NCBI RefSeq assembly: GCF_030817315.1
Contig: NZ_JAUSZF010000001.1
Location: 1,534,501-1,598,500, forward strand
DNA: 64,000 nt
Source: Sphingomonas faeni
Lineage (GTDB): Bacteria; Pseudomonadota; Alphaproteobacteria; Sphingomonadales; Sphingomonadaceae
Reading direction: 5' to 3'
Shown in pieces: positions 52,885 to 62,413 of the stretch (positions are counted from its first letter, which is position 1; each line of letters begins with the position of its first letter). The position numbers and the translations under genes are program-made. Below the pieces are notes generated by a model, which did not search any database, was not told the DNA's origin, and was given only the letters and a program-made list of their open reading frames with translations.

Positions 52885-53325
52885 CTAACGGGTGACGACC
52901 TCGCGGATCACGAAATGCGAGGCGAGCCGCGTCACGCCCGGCAATTGCGATAACGTCTCGCGGTGGATGCGCTCGAACGTCTCGCCGTCGCGAATCTCGA
53001 CATGGAGCATGTAATCCGCCTCGCCGCTCATCAGGAAACATTGCACGACCTGCGGGCAGTCGACGATCTCCGTCTCGAACGCCGCCATCGTCTCCTTCCG
53101 CTGATCCCGGAGCGTAACGTTGACGAGGACGATGCTCGGGTCCCCGCGTGCCGCGCGGGACAAGACGGCGCGGTAGCCGGTGATCGCGCCGCTCTCCCGC
53201 AGTTGAGCGACCCGTCGATGCGCGGCACTTGCTGACAGGCCAACCGCGTCGCCGAGTTCGGCGCTGGTCAGGTCGGAATTGGCAGCGAGCAGGTCTAGAA
53301 TCCTGCGTTCGATCGTAACGCTCAA
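52885..53325 (-). CDS. Lrp/AsnC family transcriptional regulator
   Basis: The 146-residue protein starts at TTG 53325 (SVTIERRILDLL). It has an N-terminal helix-turn-helix (LTSAELGDAVGLSASAAHRR VAQL pattern) and a C-terminal RAM domain (VQCFLMSGEADYMLHVEI, FVIREVVTR). It is divergent from alanine dehydrogenase across 127 bases, the common arrangement for a local activator that senses alanine or a related amino acid. Control of that gene is inferred. Confidence 0.88.
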   Translation of the reverse strand: MSVTIERRILDLLAANSDLTSAELGDAVGLSASAAHRRVAQLRESGAITGYRAVLSRAARGDPSIVLVNVTLRDQRKETMAAFETEIVDCPQVVQCFLMSGEADYMLHVEIRDGETFERIHRETLSQLPGVTRLASHFVIREVVTR

Positions 53326-53363
53326 GATTTTCTCGTTTTGACAGCGATGGATGCACGTATCTT

Positions 53364-53434
53364 GCAAACGCGCTATCGTATCGAAACGAGTTTGCGAACC
53401 CTTCCCGTCCAAGGCGCGCTACTATCGCGCAAAC
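53364..53434. promoter_or_regulatory. Three GCAAAC motifs between lrp-like gene and ald
   Basis: GCAAAC occurs at 53364-53369 and 53429-53434, and its complement GTTTGC at 53390-53395. The first two form an inverted pair (TTGCAAAC with GTTTGCGA) about 20 bases apart. Spaced half-sites over about 70 bases fit the way Lrp octamers wrap DNA. They are candidate binding sites for the divergent Lrp protein. Confidence 0.45.
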
Positions 53435-53452
53435 GATAATGGAGTGGAATCA

Positions 53453-54559
<1,107 letters not shown>

Positions 54560-54562
54560 CAG

Positions 54563-54587
54563 GGAACGGATACGGAACATGGGTGTT
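54563..54587 (+). promoter_or_regulatory. EcfG promoter before the DUF3072 gene
   Basis: GGAAC at 54563-54567, a 16-base spacer and TGTT at 54584-54587 match the EcfG consensus with one change, the same variant as at 24557. It starts just after the ald stop and ends 22 bases before the small gene. Confidence 0.65.
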
Positions 54588-54609
54588 GGACAGGAGAAAG
54601 GAATTTCCA

Positions 54610-54828
54610 ATGTCCGACACCCCAAACCCCAAGTCCGAACCGTTCTCGAACGCCGAGAAGGATCCAGACGACTGGACCACCGGCGATGAGAAGATGACCG
54701 GTGCACAGGCGAGCTACCTGAAGACGCTGTCCGAAGAAGCGCACGAGGAATTCGACGAGACGCTGACCAAAGCGGATGCGTCGAAGAAGATAGACGAACT
54801 GCAGTCTAAGACCGGCCGCGGGCAGTAA
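54610..54828 (+). CDS. DUF3072 small protein
   Basis: This 72-residue, highly charged cytoplasmic protein (SDTPNPKSEPFSNAEKDPDD, then MTGAQASYLKTLSEEAHEEF) belongs to DUF3072, short proteins with no known activity. A strong AGGAGAAAGG site precedes the ATG. The EcfG-like promoter directly upstream suggests general stress induction, separate from ald. Confidence 0.83.
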   Translation: MSDTPNPKSEPFSNAEKDPDDWTTGDEKMTGAQASYLKTLSEEAHEEFDETLTKADASKKIDELQSKTGRGQ

Positions 54829-54845
54829 GCCCGTTAACCCGTCAT

Positions 54846-54862
54846 CCTGGGTTTGGCCCAGG
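54846..54862. terminator. Hairpin after the DUF3072 gene
   Basis: CCTGGG (54846-54851) pairs with CCCAGG (54857-54862) around TTTGG. A T-rich stretch (ATTATTTTT) follows at 54871. It can terminate the DUF3072 transcript and lies at the end of the convergent ccm operon. Confidence 0.55.
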
Positions 54863-54871
54863 GTGGCGGAA

Positions 54872-55516
54872 TTATTTTTGGCCTGCGTTCGACGTATCCT
54901 GCATAGCCAGAAAGCGATCCAGCAAAGCGAGCCGCGTGGCAATCTCACCGCGGTACGAAATGTCAGCCGGCGTCAGCGCCAACGCCTTCGCCCAATACGG
55001 CCGAGCCGTCGCGAACTCTCCCGCCCGCACATACGCCAGCCCCAGGAAGAACGGTGGTGCCGGATGCTTCGGCGCCAACCGACTCGCTTGTTGGAAAGCA
55101 AACAGGGCCGGCGGCGAAACCTGATTGCCGTCATGCGCTGCCAGTGCATTGGCAAGCCCTGTCCACAGCACCAGACTCTTCGGCGCGATTCGGATCCCGC
55201 CGAGCAAAACCTGCACCGCCGCACGCCGGTCACCGATCCGCGTCATTGCGTCCGCTGCGACCAGATACGCCGCCGCACCCGTATACCGTTCGAGCATCTG
55301 GTCGCGCAGTTCGAGCATCGCGTCATCGTCCGGCGTCGGTACCAGTCCGGTCGATACCGCATCACCGGCAAGCCCCGGCTGCCCCTGCCACGCATATCCC
55401 GCCGCACCGAGCATCAGCGCGGCCGCAACCATCGTCCACAGAACGCGGTTCACCTTCAGCACCGCAAGCAGCGCGAACGCCACCGCCCCGATCACGCCGA
55501 GCCATACATATCCCAT
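54872..55516 (-). CDS. CcmI/CycH-like TPR protein of cytochrome c maturation
   Basis: The 214-residue protein has two N-terminal membrane segments (GYVWLGVIGAVAFALLAVL and VLWTMVAAALMLGAAGYAW) followed by TPR helices (YLVAADAMTRIGDRRAAVQV, LGLAYVRAGEFATARPYWAK). It matches the C-terminal, TPR-bearing part of CcmI/CycH, the apocytochrome chaperone. The ATG overlaps the ccmH stop, and it is the last gene of the ccm operon. It is shorter than classical CcmI. Confidence 0.85.
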   Translation of the reverse strand: MGYVWLGVIGAVAFALLAVLKVNRVLWTMVAAALMLGAAGYAWQGQPGLAGDAVSTGLVPTPDDDAMLELRDQMLERYTGAAAYLVAADAMTRIGDRRAAVQVLLGGIRIAPKSLVLWTGLANALAAHDGNQVSPPALFAFQQASRLAPKHPAPPFFLGLAYVRAGEFATARPYWAKALALTPADISYRGEIATRLALLDRFLAMQDTSNAGQK

Positions 55517-55905
55517 CAGCGCACCCTCCGCCGAAAGCTCGACCGCGCGATCCAGCCGCCGATCACGAGTAGCAGGATCGGCGCGAGCCACAGCGGCCAA
55601 GTCAGCCCAGATAGAGGCGGGTCGTAGGTCACGTAATCACCATAGCGCGCGATCAGCCAGTCGCGGATCGACGCCGGTGTCTCCCCCCGCTCGATCCGCT
55701 CGCGGACGAGTGCACGCATGTCTGCCGCCATGTCCGCATCGCTGTCGGCGATCGACTGGCCTTGGCAGACGAGGCAGCGCAAGGTTTCCATCAGCGCGCG
55801 AGCCGAAGCTTCCTTGGCAGGGTCGGCAAGTTGGACGTTGGCATAATGGGCTGGTGGCGTGACCGGCTGGGCGACGGCTGGCGCAATACAGAGCAACAGC
55901 GCCAC
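55516..55905 (-). CDS. ccmH: Cytochrome c maturation protein CcmH
   Basis: The 129-residue protein has a short signal peptide (MALLLCIAPAVAQ) from GTG 55905. The thiol motif is Cys44-Cys47 (LRCLVCQGQSIADSDADMA). A C-terminal membrane anchor (LWLAPILLLVIGGWIA) ends it. It reduces apocytochrome thiols before heme attachment. The ribosome site GGAGG lies in a GGGGAG-type repeat, and an upstream in-frame extension is repeat-encoded and probably not translated. The stop overlaps the TPR gene start. Confidence 0.92.
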   Translation of the reverse strand: MALLLCIAPAVAQPVTPPAHYANVQLADPAKEASARALMETLRCLVCQGQSIADSDADMAADMRALVRERIERGETPASIRDWLIARYGDYVTYDPPLSGLTWPLWLAPILLLVIGGWIARSSFRRRVR

Positions 55906-55910
55906 AAGAA

Positions 55911-56022
55911 CCTCCCCTCCCGCTCGCGGGAGAGGTCGGAGGAGGGCATGACGCGGGCGCGCGCTTGGCAAGGGACAAGAAGCCCCTCCCCTAACCCCAC
56001 CCGCAGGCGGAAGGGGAATTAG
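55911..56022. repeat. GGGGAG-type inverted repeats between ccmG and ccmH
   Basis: Two GC-rich inverted segments occur: CCTCCCGCTCGCGGGAGAGG near 55915-55935, and CCCCTCCCCTAACCCC with GGCGGAAGGGG near 55983-56017. This repeat separates genes of an otherwise overlapping operon and supplies the ccmH ribosome site. Confidence 0.45.
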
Positions 56023-56033
56023 CTTACGCCCCC

Positions 56034-56561
56034 TCACCGTGCGTCCTTCACGGCTTGCACGATCTCCGCCACATTCTCAGGCCGGATATCGCCGATGATC
56101 TGCTTCACGACGATCCCACGGCCGTCGATCACGAATGTCTCCGGCACGCCCGAAGAACCTAACGCCAGTTGGACTTGGCTAGCCCTGTCGCTGCCGATGC
56201 GCTCGTACGGATCGCCGTTACGGCGCAGGAACCCAGCAATAGCCGGCGCGGTGTCGCGGATCGCGATCGCATCGATCGGCACGCCCATCGCCTTCAATCG
56301 CATCAATTGCGGCGCCTCGGCGATGCACGGAATGCACCAGCTCGCAAACACGTTGAGCAACCGCGGCTTACCCTGCCGGAACGACGCGCTGGTCAGGCCC
56401 GGCTTGCCGGGGATCATCGCCGGCAGTGCGAAATCGGGGAGCGGCTTGCCGACCATCGCCGACCGAACCACCTTCTCGGCAGGCCGGAACAGCCCGCTCG
56501 CCACCACCGCAAACAGCAGTGCGAAGATCGCCAGCGGCGCCCAGAGTGCGAACCGCTTCAT
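56034..56561 (-). CDS. ccmG: DsbE/CcmG thiol-disulfide oxidoreductase
   Basis: The 175-residue protein is anchored by one N-terminal segment (RFALWAPLAIFALLFAVVA) and has a thioredoxin domain with the redox pair Cys76-Cys79 (VFASWCIPCIAEAPQL) and GVPETFVID. It reduces partner thiols in the periplasm during cytochrome c maturation. Its ATG overlaps the ccmF stop (ATGA). Confidence 0.95.
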   Translation of the reverse strand: MKRFALWAPLAIFALLFAVVASGLFRPAEKVVRSAMVGKPLPDFALPAMIPGKPGLTSASFRQGKPRLLNVFASWCIPCIAEAPQLMRLKAMGVPIDAIAIRDTAPAIAGFLRRNGDPYERIGSDRASQVQLALGSSGVPETFVIDGRGIVVKQIIGDIRPENVAEIVQAVKDAR

Positions 56562-58472
56562 GCCCAGTACGCCCGTATCGCCGCCCGCCGCTCGCGCCGC
56601 ACCCGGCCGAGCAGCGACAGCATCCCACCCAGCGCAATCAGCACACCGCCGAACCAGATCAGCGTCACGAACGGCTTCCACCACAGCCGAAGCTGCCACC
56701 GCCCCTGCCCATCCGGCTGGCCGAGCACGGTGTAGAGTTGACCGTCGAGTACCGTCAGGATCGCGGACTCGTTGGTGCTGGTCGGCGGGTTCGCGAAAAA
56801 GCGGAGCTGCGGGCGCAGGATGCTCGTGCTGTCCCCACGCGTTGCGGTCAGCCGTGCTTCGAGCGCCGACCAGTTCTCGCCAATCACCGGCGAGATGCCG
56901 TCGAGGGTCACCGTGTAGGGTCCAACGCGTGCCGGTTCACCGGCACGCACCGCGAACAGCGTCTCCTTGGTAAAGGCGCTGTCCGACGCCATCCTCAGCG
57001 AGGCTGACTGCGATACCGAGATGCGCGATGACCATGCCGTAGGTGAACAGCGGCGTTCGCTTGAGGTTGCGCTTCCACAAGGGAGCGACACTGGCGATGG
57101 CTAGACCGGCGGCCAGCGACAGCCCTGCCCAGGGGAGCCAACCCGGCCACACGATCAACAGCGCAAGCGCCGCCGCTACCGTCGCGCCGATCGGCAGCAT
57201 GATGCGCCGGAGCACTGCCTTCGCATCGTCACGCCGCCAGCGCAGCAAAGGCCCGACCGCCATCACCGCGACCAGCAGCAACGCGATCGGGCCCGCTGCC
57301 TTATTGAAGAACGGAGGGCCCACCGACAGTTGGACGTCGAAGCTTGCCGCGACGATCGGGTACAGCGTGCCGATCAGGACGATGCCGAGGATCACCGACA
57401 ACAGCAGGTTGTTCGCGACCAGCCCGCCCTCGCGGCTGACCGGATCGAAGGTCGTGCCAGCGCGCACGGTGCCGATCCGCGCGGCGAACAGCGCCAGCGC
57501 GCCGCCGATGTAGATCGCGAGCAGCGCTAGGATAAACGCGCCGCGCTCCGGATCGACAGCGAAGGCATGGACGCTCGTCAGGATGCCCGAGCGCACCAAA
57601 AACGTGCCGATCATCGACATCGAGAACGCGACGACCGCTAGCATGATCGTCCACGCGCGCAGGCCGTCGCGCGTCGCTAGCACCGTCACCGAATGAAGCA
57701 GCGCAGTCGCGGCAAGCCATGGCATCAGCGAAGCGTTCTCGACCGGGTCCCAAAACCACCAGCCGCCCCAGCCGAGCTCGTAATACGCCCAATACGATCC
57801 GGCGGTGATCCCGAGCGTCAGGAATATCCACGCGATCAATACCCAGGGCCGCATCGCCTTGGCGAACGCCGGCCCGACATCGCGCGTGACCAGTGCACCA
57901 ACGGCAAACGAAAAGGCGACCGAGAGGCCGACATACCCCGTGTAGAGCGTTGGCGGATGGAACGCCAAGCCCGGGTCCTGCAACAGCGGGTTGAGCCCGA
58001 GGCCGTCGGGCGCTGCGGGATTGAGCCGCGCGAACGGGTTCGAGGAGAACAGCAGGAACGCGTAGAAGCCGAGTGCGATCGTCGCCTGTGCGCCCAAGGT
58101 CGCGGTCAGCGTGCGTTCGGGTAGCGAGCGTTCGAAGATCGCCACCGCGCCACCGGCGAGCCCGAGGATCGTGACCCAGAGCAGCATTGAGCCTTCGTGA
58201 TTCCCCCATGCGCCAGCGAACTTGTAGAGCCACGGCTTGGCGGAATGACTGTTCTCGACGACCAGCTTCACCGACATGTCGGAGTGGAGGAACAGCTCGA
58301 TCAGGAGCGCCATCGCCAGCAGCGCCAGCAGCCCCTGGACGATCGCCACAGGTCGTACGGCCGCCGCCACATCATCACGCCCGCCCGCGATAGCGATCGC
58401 CGCCATGACCAACTGCAACGCCGCCAGCGCGCCTGCGAACCACAGCGCGGCGAGACCTGCCTCTGCGATCAC
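56558..58472 (-). pseudogene. ccmF: Heme lyase CcmF with a one-base frameshift
   Basis: From ATG 58472 the protein shows CcmF heme-handling motifs: WGNHEGSMLLWV, HPPTLYTGYVGLSVAF and the tryptophan-rich ELGWGGWWFWDPVENASLMP. After HLGIAVSLA the frame is lost and ends at 56937. The expected continuation MASDSAFTKETLFAVRAGEP through LRLWWKPFVTLIWFGG lies in another frame to 56558. Removing the single T at plus-strand position 56995 joins both parts into a normal 637-residue CcmF. It is either a sequencing error, a recent mutation, or a split gene. All neighbouring ccm genes are intact and overlap normally, so an error or very recent change is most likely. Confidence 0.85.
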
Positions 58473-58915
58473 TGCTTGGCGTCCGGTTCGAGCGTCTTGG
58501 TCTCGTGCATCTTGCCGGCCATTTCCGGCGGCATGTACTTTTCGTCGTGCTTGGCGAGCAAATTCGACGCGGCGAAGCTGCCGTTGGGCTGGAACTGGCC
58601 CTCGGCGACGACGCCCGATTTCTCGCGGAACAGGTCGGGGACGATCCCCGCGAAGACGACCGGGGTGGTCGCCCGTCCATCGGTGACGATGAAATGCACG
58701 GTGATGCCGTCCGTAGCGCGCTTTACCGACCCACCTTCGACCATCCCGCCGAGCCGTACCGCGCGACCGAGCGGAAGCCCGTCGCGGCGAACGTCGGAAG
58801 GCGCGTAAAAGAACGCCGCCTGATCCTTCAATGCGGACAGCGCGAGCAGACCCGCGACGACGACCGCACCCAGCGCCAGGAGCGCGAGCGTCAGGCGTTG
58901 ATGCTTGGCCTTCAT
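58469..58915 (-). CDS. ccmE: Heme chaperone CcmE
   Basis: The 148-residue protein has one N-terminal anchor (LTLALLALGAVVVAGLLAL), an OB-fold domain and the heme-binding His123 with Tyr127 (LLAKHDEKYMPPE). It carries heme from CcmC to CcmF. Its stop overlaps the ccmF start and its start overlaps the ccmD stop. Confidence 0.96.
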   Translation of the reverse strand: MKAKHQRLTLALLALGAVVVAGLLALSALKDQAAFFYAPSDVRRDGLPLGRAVRLGGMVEGGSVKRATDGITVHFIVTDGRATTPVVFAGIVPDLFREKSGVVAEGQFQPNGSFAASNLLAKHDEKYMPPEMAGKMHETKTLEPDAKQ

Positions 58916-59016
58916 CGCTCGGCTTTCCGCATCGCGAGATAGCTCAGCAATGCGGCGATCGCACCGCCCCCCAGCGTCACGACATAAGCGGCGGTCACGA
59001 ATGGCCAGGGATTCAT
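58912..59016 (-). CDS. ccmD: Heme exporter protein CcmD
   Basis: This 34-residue protein (NPWPFVTAAYVVTLGGGAIA, then ALLSYLAMRKAER) is a single membrane helix with a basic C-terminus. That is the CcmD pattern, and it is exactly placed between ccmC and ccmE with four-base overlaps at both ends. CcmD links CcmE to CcmABC. Confidence 0.9.
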   Translation of the reverse strand: MNPWPFVTAAYVVTLGGGAIAALLSYLAMRKAER

Positions 59017-59750
59017 GCGCGGGCCATCCTGCGCATACGGGCTTCGGTCTTCGTTATGGCGAGCATCGTCCGCATCCGCATCAAGACGATCCCGGCGAAC
59101 ACGAACGTGAACCCGGCCAGCATGATCGGCAGCGGCCACAGGATCGAGCCATCGATCGTCGATTGCGTGAGGCCAATGCTCGGCCCCTGGTGCAGCGTGT
59201 TCCACCACACCACCGAATAGCGTATGATCGGCAACAGCACCGATCCGGCGATCCCGTACAGCGCAGGCACGCGACCGTCGCCGCCACGGTCAGCATCGGC
59301 CTTCGCCAGCGCCATGTAGCCGAGATAGACGAAGAACAGCAGCAGCATCGATGTCAGTCGGCCGTCCCATTGCCACCAAGTTCCCCAGGTCGGCCGCCCC
59401 CAGATCGAGCCGGTCATTAGGCACAACGCGGCGAACACCGCCCCCGGCAGCGCGATCGCGCGCGCCGCCACGCTGGCGAGCGGGTGGCGCCAGACGAGGA
59501 ACATGATGCTGGAGATCGCGATCCCGCTCCACCCGCCCATGCCGAGCCAAGCGGCAGGCACGTGGATGTAGAGGATACGAACCGTCTCGCCCTGGAGGTA
59601 ATCCGGCGGGGTTTGCGTCAGGCCCGCCCAGCAGCCCAGCACGATCAGCGCGACGCCGGCCCAGAAAAGCGCTGGCGTCAACGGCTTGGCGATCTTCAGG
59701 AAGCGCGCGGGGTTTGCGAAGGCGTGTAGGGTGGCCACTGGGACACCCAT
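59013..59750 (-). CDS. ccmC: Heme exporter protein CcmC
   Basis: The 245-residue membrane protein has six segments and the tryptophan-rich heme motif WGRPTWGTWWQWDGRLTS, flanked by the His residues of YIHVPAAWLGMG and WWNTLHQGPSI. It loads heme onto CcmE. It is the first ccm gene here; ccmA and ccmB are not in the window. No strong ribosome site precedes ATG 59750, and a GTG at 59738 is an alternative start. Confidence 0.94.
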   Translation of the reverse strand: MGVPVATLHAFANPARFLKIAKPLTPALFWAGVALIVLGCWAGLTQTPPDYLQGETVRILYIHVPAAWLGMGGWSGIAISSIMFLVWRHPLASVAARAIALPGAVFAALCLMTGSIWGRPTWGTWWQWDGRLTSMLLLFFVYLGYMALAKADADRGGDGRVPALYGIAGSVLLPIIRYSVVWWNTLHQGPSIGLTQSTIDGSILWPLPIMLAGFTFVFAGIVLMRMRTMLAITKTEARMRRMARA

Positions 59751-59776
59751 TATGGCAAGTCATCGCGGACTTAAAG

Positions 59777-59908
59777 CCCCTCTCCCGCCGGGGAGAGGGA
59801 GGGACCCGCCGCACTTGCGGTGGGAGGGTGAGGGGAAGTGAGGCTGGGATCGCCCCAACCACCCTCATCCGGCAATTCATGCCACCTTCTCCCCGCCGGG
59901 GAGAAGGA
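59777..59908. repeat. GGGGAG-type palindromic repeats between leucine dehydrogenase and ccmC
   Basis: CCCTCTCCC (59778-59786) pairs with GGGAGAGGG (59791-59799). A second hairpin, TTCTCCCCGCCGGGGAGAA, closes the region near 59889-59907. They fill the 160-base gap and could reduce read-through from the dehydrogenase gene into ccmC. Confidence 0.55.
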
Positions 59909-59910
59909 TG

Positions 59911-60960
59911 TCAGCGGCCGATCAGACGCTTTGCGATCGAATCTGCGACATCCGACGCCGGCTCGCCCGAACGGTCGCTTTCGTCCCAAACCTGGATAAG
60001 CCGCTCCGGGATCCGCGCGATCCGCGCCTTAACCTCGGCCTCGTCACCCTGCCCGAGATATTCGAGCCCGACATTGATGATCCCGCCCGCGTTGATGACG
60101 TAGTCCGGCGCATACAGGATACCGCGTGCATGAAGCCGCGCGCCGTCCTCGCGCACGCTCAGCTGGTTGTTCGCACCGCCCGCAACGACCTTCGCCTTCA
60201 ACGCCGCGATCGACATCTCGGTCAGGATAGCACCCAGCGCGTTCGGGCTGAATATATCCGCCTCGGTCGTCAGGATCGCCTCGGCCGCTACCGCCGTCGC
60301 GCCGAGTTCACCGGCGAGCTTCTGCGCACGGCCCTCGTCGACATCCGCCAGCGTCAGCACAGCGCCGTCCTTCGCCAGCAACCGCGCAAGCCCGCCGCCG
60401 ACCGAGCCGACACCCTGGATCGCGACGCGCACGCCCTTCATGTCGGTCGCACCGAGACCGCGAGCCGCCGCCGCCTTCACGCCCAGATAGATGCCGAGCG
60501 CAGTGTACGGCCCGGGATCGCCACCCGCAGCGCCGCTCGCGACCGGCAGGCCGGACACGTAGCGCGTCTGCGTGGCGATCACCTTCATCCGCTCTTCGGA
60601 CATGCCGACGTCTTCCGCCGTCACATAGCGTCCACCGAGCGAATCGACCGCGCGACCGAACGCTTCGAGCTGTGCCGTCGTGATGACGTCGCCTGGCTTC
60701 GCCGCAAGGACCACGCCCTTGCCACCGCCAAGCTCCAGGCCCGCCATCGCATTCTTGAAGCTCATGCCGCGCGACAGGCGCAGCGCATCGGTCACTGCGC
60801 GCCCGTTATCGGCGTAATGCCAGAACCGCGTGCCGCCAGCCGCCGGCCCGAGCTTGGTCGAATGCAGCGCAATTACCGCGCGCAGGCCCGATTCGGGATC
60901 GGTGAAGGCATGTACGCCCTCGTGGTCGTCGAAATCGGGAAGGTCCCAAACCGCTGTCAT
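59911..60960 (-). CDS. Leu/Phe/Val-type amino acid dehydrogenase
   Basis: The 349-residue enzyme has the Glu/Leu/Phe/Val dehydrogenase fold. LGPAAGGTRFWHY and LELGGGKGVVLA contain the catalytic Lys region, RYVTAEDVGMSEERM follows, and VAIQGVGSVGGGLARLL binds NAD. Size and sequence fit leucine dehydrogenase rather than hexameric glutamate dehydrogenase. It deaminates branched-chain amino acids to keto acids. The ATG follows AGGAG. Exact substrate preference cannot be read from sequence. Confidence 0.9.
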   Translation of the reverse strand: MTAVWDLPDFDDHEGVHAFTDPESGLRAVIALHSTKLGPAAGGTRFWHYADNGRAVTDALRLSRGMSFKNAMAGLELGGGKGVVLAAKPGDVITTAQLEAFGRAVDSLGGRYVTAEDVGMSEERMKVIATQTRYVSGLPVASGAAGGDPGPYTALGIYLGVKAAAARGLGATDMKGVRVAIQGVGSVGGGLARLLAKDGAVLTLADVDEGRAQKLAGELGATAVAAEAILTTEADIFSPNALGAILTEMSIAALKAKVVAGGANNQLSVREDGARLHARGILYAPDYVINAGGIINVGLEYLGQGDEAEVKARIARIPERLIQVWDESDRSGEPASDVADSIAKRLIGR

Positions 60961-61071
60961 CGCCGGCTCCTGAGGAGGAATAAAATTACCGGGAGGCGAA
61001 ATATTATTTTCCGGCCGGTTTTACCAGCCCAAAGCGCCCTCATTGCGGGGGCTTACGAAAATAAGGGAAAA

Positions 61072-61149
61072 TGGGGCGACCGACGGGACTTGAACCCGCA
61101 ACATCCGGCATCACAAGCCGACGCTCTAACCAATTGAACTACGACCGCC
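61072..61149 (-). tRNA. tRNA-His (GTG)
   Basis: A full cloverleaf with acceptor GCGGTCG/CGGTCGC, D-arm AGTTCAATTGGTTAGAGC, anticodon GTG in the loop TTGTGAT, T-loop TTCAAGT and encoded CCA. A G at the -1 position (61149) faces C73, the canonical histidine identity pair. Many other alphaproteobacteria lack this pair. Confidence 0.93.
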
Positions 61150-61214
61150 GCGTAGGCGTCGCCCCCTAGCGGGGGTCAGCGCCTTCCGTCAACCGCCGAC
61201 TTGCAAAAAACCTG

Positions 61215-61940
61215 TCAAAAACGTCCTTCGATGGCGAGTTGATACCCGTTCGGCCCACGCACGAAGCCGGCCTGTTCGAGCTTCTGGACCGCCAGCGGAT
61301 CGGACGGACTCAGCGACAATTCCGCGCGATAGGTTCCCGCCCCTTCGATCCTGAGCGCGATGCTCTCGGTCCCGGCCTGGCTCGCCAACGGGAGAAGCAA
61401 CGCGGTACCATCGCAGCGCGCGGTGCCGCTGACCGACTGCGGCAAGGTGATCCCGCCGACGTCGCCCGCCAGCGTCGCCCGGACGCGCCCCTCGGCAGCC
61501 TCGCACTGGCCGTCGCGGAAGCGGACCGACACGTCGTCGAGATCGAGCGCGGTAACGGGCACCGGTGCGAACAGCCGCCCCGTCGCGACGGTAGCGGTCA
61601 TGTGATCGACGCCGAAGCCGTGGCGACTAACGCTTGCCGAACCGCGCAACGGTTTGGCGGACACCGATTCGGGACCGGTAAAGACGATCGTCGCGCGGCC
61701 GACCAGCAACGGCAGCGGCGACAACCGCGCGTGAAGGTTCCCAAGCGCTAGATCGCCGAACCGCGCCTCGGTCAGCGTCGCGCCCCAGATCGTCCCCGAC
61801 ACGCGCCGCGCGACCAGCCCCTCGTCGCCGACCCCGACCCAGCCGAGCACCGCACGCATCGGCAGGAACACGATCAACGCGATCAACAGCATCCCGCCGA
61901 ACAGCGCGGCGGGGCCGGTGCGTAGCCGTATCCGCCTCAT
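61215..61940 (-). CDS. gspN: Type II secretion system protein N
   Basis: The 241-residue protein has one N-terminal membrane segment (AALFGGMLLIALIVFLPMRA) and a periplasmic beta-rich domain (SGTIWGATLTEARFGDLALG, VSGTARCDGTALLLPL) typical of GspN. It overlaps the gspM stop. It is the last gene of the secretion run seen here. Confidence 0.85.
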   Translation of the reverse strand: MRRIRLRTGPAALFGGMLLIALIVFLPMRAVLGWVGVGDEGLVARRVSGTIWGATLTEARFGDLALGNLHARLSPLPLLVGRATIVFTGPESVSAKPLRGSASVSRHGFGVDHMTATVATGRLFAPVPVTALDLDDVSVRFRDGQCEAAEGRVRATLAGDVGGITLPQSVSGTARCDGTALLLPLASQAGTESIALRIEGAGTYRAELSLSPSDPLAVQKLEQAGFVRGPNGYQLAIEGRF

Positions 61941-62413
61941 GCCGCGCGCGCCTTCAACGTGAGCGCGACAGCGACGGTCTTGTCACCCTTGTCGGTCATC
62001 GCCACCGAATCGACGAGGATGCCGAGCCGTTCGAGCCGCGCCAGCCACGCGGTTAGCGCTGCAGGGCGCGCGGATTGGATACCGACCCGAACCCGGCTCG
62101 CCCCATCCTGATCGAGCGAGGCGAGCGCGAACCCGGCCTGGTCTGCCTCGGCGCGCACGACGTCGGCCAGCGTACCGGTCAACGGCGTCGCGCGCGCCCG
62201 CTGGATATCGCGCAACGTCGCGACCTGCGCTCGCGTCTCGCCGAGCCGCGTAACGGCGTCGGCATGACGCTCGCGGGCGCTCGACAGGCCATCGCCGACC
62301 GGGCGTATGATCACGGCCCACAGCAACGTCAGCACCGCGAGCGCAGCCATTGCGAGCAGCAGCCGCCGCTCCCTGAGCGAGCGCCCTTCGAACCACGTCT
62401 TCAGTCCGGTCAT
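61937..62413 (-). CDS. gspM: Type II secretion system protein M
   Basis: The 158-residue protein has a short cytoplasmic start (WFEGRSLRERRLLLAM), one membrane helix (LAVLTLLWAVIIRPV), a coiled segment and a ferredoxin-like periplasmic domain (LTAWLARLERLGILVDSVAM). This is the GspM pattern. It overlaps gspL and gspN and partners GspL in the inner-membrane platform. Confidence 0.87.
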   Translation of the reverse strand: MTGLKTWFEGRSLRERRLLLAMAALAVLTLLWAVIIRPVGDGLSSARERHADAVTRLGETRAQVATLRDIQRARATPLTGTLADVVRAEADQAGFALASLDQDGASRVRVGIQSARPAALTAWLARLERLGILVDSVAMTDKGDKTVAVALTLKARAA

